64,000 bases of DNA from Hepsetus odoe (Eukaryota; Chordata; Actinopteri; Characiformes; Hepsetidae): positions 19,638,632 through 19,702,631 of the forward strand of contig CM029386.1 in NCBI GenBank assembly GCA_017165825.1, given 5' to 3'. This document shows, piece after piece, positions 58,545 to 64,000 of the stretch (within the stretch, counting starts at the first letter, position 1; every line of letters starts with the position of its first letter). The notes under the pieces were generated by a model. It was not told the origin of the DNA, searched no databases, and saw only the letters and a list, made by a program, of their open reading frames with translations. A program made the translations under genes and the position numbers.

Positions 58545-60525
58545 ACCAACCTCACACTCACCTCTCACTCACCTCACACCCACTTCACACCAACCTCACA
58601 CCCACTTCACACCAACCTCACACCCACTTCACACCAACCTCACACCCACTTCACACCAACCTCACACCCACTTCACACCAACCTCACACCCACTTCACAC
58701 CAACCTCACACCCACTTCACACCAACCTCACACCCACTTCACACCAACCCCACACTCACCTCACACCCACTTCACACCAACCTCACACCCACCTCACAAC
58801 CACTTCACACCCACTTCACACCAACCCCACACTCACCTCACACCCACTTCACACCGACCTCACACCCACTTCACAACGACCTCACACACACCACACACTG
58901 ACCTCACACCCACTTCACACACACCCACCTCAAACCAACCACACACCCACCACTCTCGTCACACACACCCACCTCACTTCAACCTCACACCCACCTCATT
59001 TCAACCTCACACCCACCTCAATTCAACCTCACACCAACCTCACACTCACCTCACACCCACTTCACATCAACCTCAATTCAACCTCACACCCACCTCAATT
59101 CAACCTCACACCCACTTCACACCAACCTCACACTCACCTCACACCCACTTCACACCAACCTCACACTCACCCCACAACCACTTCACACCCACTTCACACC
59201 AACCTCACACCCACTTCACACCAACCTCACACTCACCTCACACCCACTTCACACCAACCTCACACCCACTTCACACCAACCTCACACCCACTTCACACCA
59301 ACCTCACACTCACCTCACACCAACCTCACCTCACACCCACTTCACACCAACCTCACCTCACACCAACCTCACACTCACCTCACACCCACTTCACACCAAC
59401 CTCACACTCACCTCACACCAACCTCACCTCACACCAACCTCACCTCACACCCACTTCACACCAACCTCACACTCACCTCACACCCACCTCACACCAACCT
59501 CACCTCACACCCACCTCACACCAACCTCACACTCACCTCACACCCACTTCACACCAACCTCACACTCACCCCACAACCACTTCACACCCACTTCACACCA
59601 ACCTCACACCCACTTCACACCAACCTCACACTCACCTCACACCCACTTCACACCAACCTCACACCCACTTCACACCAACGCCACACTCACCTCACACCCA
59701 CTTCACACCAACTTCACACCAACCTCACACCCACTTCACACCAACCTCACACCCACCTCACACCAACCTCACAACCACTTCACACCCACTTCACACCAAC
59801 CTCACACCCACTTCACACCAACCTCACACTCACCTCACACCCACTTCACACCAACCTCACACTCACCCCACAACCACTTCACACCCACTTCACACCAACC
59901 TCACACCCACTTCACACCAACCTCACACTCACCTCACACCCACTTCACACCAACCTCACTCACCTCACACCCACTTCACACTGACCTCACACACACCTCA
60001 CACCCACTTCACACACACCCACCTCAAACCAACCACACACCCACCACTCTCGTCACACACACCCACCTCACTTCAACCTCACACCCACCTCAATTCAACC
60101 TCACACCAACCTCACACTCACCTCACACCCACTTCACATCAACCTCAATTCAACCTCACACCCACCTCAATTCAACCTCACACCCACTTCACACCAACCT
60201 CACACTCACCTCACACCCACTTCACACCAACCTCACTCACCTCACACCCACTTCACACTGACCTCACACACACCTCACACCCACTTCACACACACCCACC
60301 TCAAACCAACCACACACCCACCACTCTCGTCACACACACCCACCTCACTTCAACCTCACACCCACCTCAATTCAACCTCACACCAACCTCACACTCACCT
60401 CACACCCACTTCACATCAACCTCAATTCAACCTCACACCCACCTCAATTCAACCTCACACCCACTTCACACCAACCTCACACTCACCTCACACCCACTTC
60501 ACACCAACCTCAATTCAACCTCACC
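58545..60525. repeat. ~2-kb minisatellite, 22-bp unit (two 11-mers)
   Basis: Unit is CACACCCACTT plus CACACCAACCT, with CACACTCACCT variants. A larger block containing CACCACTCTCGTCACACAC occurs near 58,948, 60,040 and 60,319; the last two are 279 bp apart. The strand is C/A-only for long stretches and lacks stops, which explains a 604-codon open frame that is not a gene. Confidence 0.95.
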
Positions 60526-60639
60526 TGCCAGTGTGAACAAAGGTGTGTGTGTGTGTCTGCAAGTAAACTAACTGTGACCGTGAACTAAAACACACTCACT
60601 CCCTTCATTCATGGCTGCATTTAAGGGTTCTAAGGAGTG

Positions 60640-60900
60640 TCTGTGTGTGTGTGTGTGTCTGCACACACAATTTTACCTTTACCCGATTTATCTCTGATCC
60701 GTATTTCTTGCTTTTGTCACCTCGAGGAATCCTGTGTGTGTGTGTGTGTGTGTGTGTTTCTCTGTGTGCGTGTGTGTGTGTGTGTGTGCGCGCGCGCTCG
60801 CAGTTCTCATTTCTCGTTTCTTTCATGCGCGCGCGCGTGTGCGAGGTTCTGTGTGCGTGTGTGTTTGCGATCGCGCGCGCGCGCTCTCCAGTGGGAGGGA
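60640..60900. repeat. (GT)n and (CG)n alternating tracts upstream of ugp2
   Basis: GT runs near 60,640-60,665 and 60,733-60,788, then GC/CG runs to 60,884. All are alternating purine-pyrimidine. Confidence 0.85.
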
Positions 60901-61056
60901 GCGCTGACTCGTGCGCGCGTGCCTGACGCTCGCGCCCCTTTAACCCCGGCGAGTTTTTCCCGGTAAATCAGTTCTCGGGCTGCTTCTGCTCCGGGACTCT
61001 CTCCGATCGCGAGCGCGTTTAACCCTCCGGCTCTCCGCGACACCTCCACACTCATC
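60780..61056 (+). promoter_or_regulatory. ugp2: ugp2 proximal promoter/5' UTR, CpG-rich
   Basis: This GC- and CpG-rich block directly upstream of the first ugp2 ATG contains several alternating CG/GC tracts (about 60,787-60,797, 60,825-60,842 and 60,871-60,884). No convincing TATA box is present. It is probably a CpG-island promoter; the start site cannot be fixed. Confidence 0.5.
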
Positions 61057-61197
61057 ATGTCCTTCATCGCCGGTGAGTCGATCTGAGAGTTTAAACCCGA
61101 GCTTAACTCTAAACTCTCTTCAACATCTTTACTCTTCTCTCCGAGAGCATCTCACTAAAGTGTGGAATTTCACAGGCGATCAGTGACACTCACCTGC

Positions 61198-61229
<32 letters not shown>

Positions 61230-62129
61230 TAAATAGATAGACGGATAGATAGATTAATTAAAAGAGATTAATTGAAAGATTTAATAGATTAATTAAAAGA
61301 CAGGCAGATTAATAGATAGATAGATTAATAGACAGACAATCAGAAAGATAGATACAGACAGATTCTTGGAAAGACAGACAGAAGGACATAGATAAGTAGA
61401 CAGATAGATTAATTGACAGACAGGCAGCTAGACTGATAGAGACTGATAGACAGATAGATAAGCAAACAAGGCCAGATAAATCGATAGTGAAGGGTTTAAC
61501 TGATAAAGATGACAGATTGATAGAGAGACAGGCAGGCAGATAGATAGATATATAGAATGATGGATAGATAGTGAAAGAGAGATAGACGGAGAGTTAGAGG
61601 GGAGATTGGTAGATTATATAAGCATTACAGATATAGAGAAACATGGATAGGCAAGCAGATAGATGGATAGAGTAATAGACGGACAGAAAGAAGACAGGCC
61701 GATGAATAGATGGATAGAGGGAAAGAGAGATAGACAGACGGAGAGATGTGTGTTGAGAAGTGATGGACATGGTGTGTGTCCTCATCCTCGTGGGTGTGTC
61801 CTCGTCCTCGTTCAGATTCGCCCCGTATCAGAAAGATCTGTCACAAATAAAAAGGACAGAAATATTGAGACAAAGCCAGTTTTAAAACTGTTAATCGAAT
61901 ATTTATTGAAAACTTTGTTCTGTAGACATGAAGAGGAGCGACTGAGCACATGAAATCTGTAGCACTCGTTTGTTGTTTTCCTCTCCTTCTCTTCCCCGCA
62001 GAGTTGAGTCGAGGCTGTCTCAACGCCAAAATGACTGAGTTTCAGGAGAAGCTGAGGCAGCAGCATGAGAACTCCATGCACAAAGAGCTGGAGAAGCTCC
62101 TCTGCACCATCAAGGGAGTCGAGGCTGAG
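61057..62129 (+). CDS. ugp2: UTP-glucose-1-phosphate uridylyltransferase, N-terminal exons only
   Basis: Exons 61,057-61,072 and 62,002-62,129 join in phase across a GT-AG intron to give 48 residues: MSFIAELSRG at the start, then MTEFQEKLRQQHENSMHKEL and EKLLCTIKGVEAE. The second part matches the N-terminus of vertebrate UGP2, which makes UDP-glucose from UTP and glucose-1-phosphate in the cytosol for glycogen and glycan synthesis. The catalytic domain lies beyond the window. The exon 1 Met would give the long isoform; the Met at 62,031-62,033, with A at -3, would give a short isoform, mirroring the two N-termini known for human UGP2. The place downstream of mdh1 on the same strand agrees with human synteny. 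After 62,129 (donor GTAAGA) only repeats are seen, so the next exon is outside. Confidence 0.88.
61195..61740. repeat. GACA/GATA-rich block in ugp2 intron 1
   Basis: An ordered (GACA)n run at 61,199-61,228 followed by about 500 bp of interspersed GATA, GACA and ATTAA words. A decayed tetranucleotide array. Confidence 0.85.
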
Positions 62130-62275
62130 GTAAGAGAGTCAGTTTAAAGCCCCCAAAATAATGACGACCATCCGCTTTCACTTTTAAGAACCTTCAGATT
62201 TCCCGTTCCAGGTTGGGTGGGTACTTTGTTTCTTCGTCCTGGGAAGAAGGGAGTATTTGTTTCACTTTTGTTCTA

Positions 62276-62447
62276 TGGGCAGTGGTGGTCTAGTGTTTAG
62301 GGACTTCAGCATCAGAAGGTCATGGGTTCGAATCCCGAACCAGTAAGTTGCCCTGAGGTACCCTTGAGCAAGGTACCGTCCCCATCTTTGCTCCCCAGGT
62401 GCCGGATGTATGGATGCCCCCTGCTGCACGTGGTGTATGGATAAAAA
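62276..62447 (+). mobile_element. tRNA-derived SINE (family S1), 3' truncated (ugp2 intron 2)
   Basis: Starts GGGCAGTGGTGGTCTAGTG, B box GGGTTCGAATCCC, core GGTACCCTTGAGCAAGGTAC, then lost after the GCTGCACG region. Confidence 0.75.
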
Positions 62448-62454
62448 AGAAAGG

Positions 62455-62670
62455 GTTACATTTACGGCATTTAGCAGACGTTCTTATCGTAAGAGCGACT
62501 TCCATGTCCTAATTACAGGGACAGTCTCCCTGGAGACACTCAGGGTTAAGGGTCTTGCTCAGGGACCCAGTGGTGGTAGTGCTGGAGGTGGGATTCGAAC
62601 CGGGGACCTCTTGAGCCAGAGGCAAGTATCGCATTGGCAAGTATCCTACCTCTAGGCTACCGCCACCCCA
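62455..62670 (-). mobile_element. tRNA-derived SINE (family S2), nearly complete (ugp2 intron 2)
   Basis: Complement of the S2 order: TTACATTTACGGCATTTAGC, then AGGGACAGTCTCCCTGGAGA, GGGATTCGAACC, and the tRNA head to the CCACCCCA end. Confidence 0.8.
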
Positions 62671-63350
62671 GCAAATCAAATTAAATTACCTTTAAATTAA
62701 AGGTTAAATTACCTTTCAGGAGGAAGCAGAAAGCTGCTGCGATTAAGCAGCTTGTCTGTGTAATTGTGTTAATTACGGTATCAAAGGCAAAAGTTGATTT
62801 TATCTGCCTGAGAGTCGAACACAAAGGAGGCTGGGGTAATTAAAGAGAAGCACAGGAAGCAGCACTGAGGAAGGAAATCGGGGACTCGTGGTTTGGTCAG
62901 TAAGGCGGAAGGCAGGAAAGAACCGACCTTTAATGATGCAGGCAAAACGGATTCCCCTAAAATCTGTTTGTTGTGAGCTCTTTTTCAGAAAAGCTGCAAA
63001 TTTCACGAATGTAGATCAGGTGCAGGGAGAGTGTATAATAGAGACAGTGAGTCGGTGGCCACACCGTGTCAAAAATGACTGAAAAAAGATGGCAAAAAAA
63101 AATGGCTGACATAAATAAATGCACTAATATGACTTCAGTACATGGCATTAAATCAAATCTCACCAACCGATGATCATCAAAGGCAACAGTTTTTCATTTT
63201 CAGCCGTTCAGGGTTGTGTTATATGATGAGATATTGACAAAGTCTGCTTGCCAAGTCAAAACGAATCAGCCTACAGACTCGGGTAATAGCTTTAGAAAAC
63301 TTATCCCACATTTTAAACTAGTTTGACTCATCTATAATACTGCTCACCAC
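62671..63350. other. ugp2 intron 2, unassigned
   Basis: No next ugp2 exon and no named repeat was recognised; AT-rich in the second half. Confidence 0.4.
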
Positions 63351-63558
63351 TGGGGTGGTGGTGGTCTAGTGGTAGGATACTTGCCTATGGCCCCAGGCCT
63401 CAGGATGTCCCAGGTTCAAATCCCACCTCTGGCACTACCACCACTGGGTTCCTGAGCAGGACCCTTAACCCTGAGTGTCTCCAGGGGGACTGTCCCTGTA
63501 ATCAGGACGTGGAAGTTGCTCTGGATAAGAGCGTCTGCTAAATGCCGTAAATGTAATG
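63351..63558 (+). mobile_element. tRNA-derived SINE (family S2), complete (ugp2 intron 2)
   Basis: GGTGGTGGTCTAGTGGTAGG, B-box-like AGGTTCAAATCCC, and tail GAGCGTCTGCTAAATGCCGT then AAATGTAATG. Confidence 0.85.
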
Positions 63559-63600
63559 ACTCAAACCAAACTAAACACTGATGAGATGGTTATGATTCGA

Positions 63601-63760
63601 TTAGGTTGCCTTGAGGTTCCCTTGAGCAAGGTACCGTCCCCGTCGCTGCTTCCCAAGGCTGTCCACTGCTGTGTGTGATGAATTAAAGATAGAGGCCATT
63701 TGGCCTTGGTCCACTCTGGTCCATGTTGTGTTTCACAATGAAAGGTAGTCACTTTCACTT
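63601..63760 (+). mobile_element. tRNA-derived SINE (family S1), 5' truncated
   Basis: AGGTTGCCTTGAGGTTCCCT, CTTGAGCAAGGTACCGTCCC, and the GTAGTCACTTTCACTTG tail. The tRNA head is missing; part of the middle is rearranged. Confidence 0.65.
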
Positions 63761-63814
63761 GACACGAGAAGACCTGCAGCTCAGTTTTGTCCTCATGGTT
63801 TCGCGCCTGCTCAT

Positions 63815-64000
63815 CCGCTTTTGAAAGTGAAAAAAGTGAAAGTGACTACCCTTGTCATTGTGAAACGCAGCACAGTACAACATAACGAAATTCAACCTGC
63901 GTTTCACCCACACACACACGTGCAGCAGGGAGCAGCTATTGAAAGCGCCTGGGGAGCAGTGATGGGGACGGTACCTTGCTCAAGGGTACCTCAGGGCAAC
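63815..64000 (-). mobile_element. tRNA-derived SINE (family S1), cut by window end
   Basis: GAAAGTGACTACCCTTGTCA, GCAGCTATTGAAAGCGCC, GTACCTTGCTCAAGGGTACC. The tRNA head lies beyond the edge. Confidence 0.8.

Noticed and set aside
58447..60261. 604-codon open frame rich in His, Thr, Pro and Ser
   Set aside because: It is the translation of the C/A-rich 22-bp minisatellite, which simply lacks stop codons; no non-repeat protein content.

Overview
This window is nuclear genomic DNA of a vertebrate, almost certainly a ray-finned (teleost) fish. It is intron-rich, packed with (AC)n, (GA)n and (GATA)n microsatellites, and carries fish-type tRNA SINEs, RTE-like LINE pieces and Tc1/mariner remnants. 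I cannot name the species. No bacterial, plasmid or CRISPR features are present.

Three protein-coding genes are supported, all on the + strand. The order matches the human 2p15 order OTX1-(WDPCP)-MDH1-UGP2. (1) otx1, a K50 homeodomain transcription factor: three coding exons at 14,719-16,427, a likely 5' non-coding exon ending at 11,706, and a 3' UTR to about 17,170. (2) mdh1, cytosolic malate dehydrogenase: nine exons at 46,791-53,796, full length at 333 codons, poly(A) signal at 54,102. (3) ugp2, UDP-glucose pyrophosphorylase: only the first two coding exons (61,057-62,129) are inside; the gene runs off the right edge. The genes are not an operon. otx1 is a head-patterning regulator, while mdh1 and ugp2 are housekeeping carbohydrate-metabolism enzymes kept next to it by old synteny. 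No wdpcp exon is visible in the 30 kb between otx1 and mdh1.

Layout: 1-9,880 is otx1 upstream flank with likely conserved regulatory blocks (notably 3,610-4,420) and a 262-bp tandem duplication. 9,880-11,706 is the otx1 promoter region. 11,707-14,700 is the first otx1 intron, with a degenerate ~72-bp array and a G-rich array. 17.2-46.5 kb is repeat-rich intergenic DNA, including a 3.5-kb TAGTG satellite at 38.5-42.0 kb. 46.5-54.1 kb is mdh1. 54.9-55.1 kb looks like an orphan promoter, possibly a second ugp2 promoter. 55.4-57.5 kb holds MITE and LINE debris. 58.5-60.5 kb is a 22-bp minisatellite just upstream of the ugp2 promoter. 62.3-64.0 kb is a SINE cluster in ugp2 intron 2.

Most notable observations: the mdh1 stop codon sits in the UGA-CUA-G readthrough context and is followed by a short in-frame extension ending Ser-Gln-Leu, a possible weak peroxisomal signal. 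Mutually complementary (AC)n/(GT)n tracts bracket the otx1 start exon. A foldback MITE family has four copies here, one inside the otx1 3' UTR.
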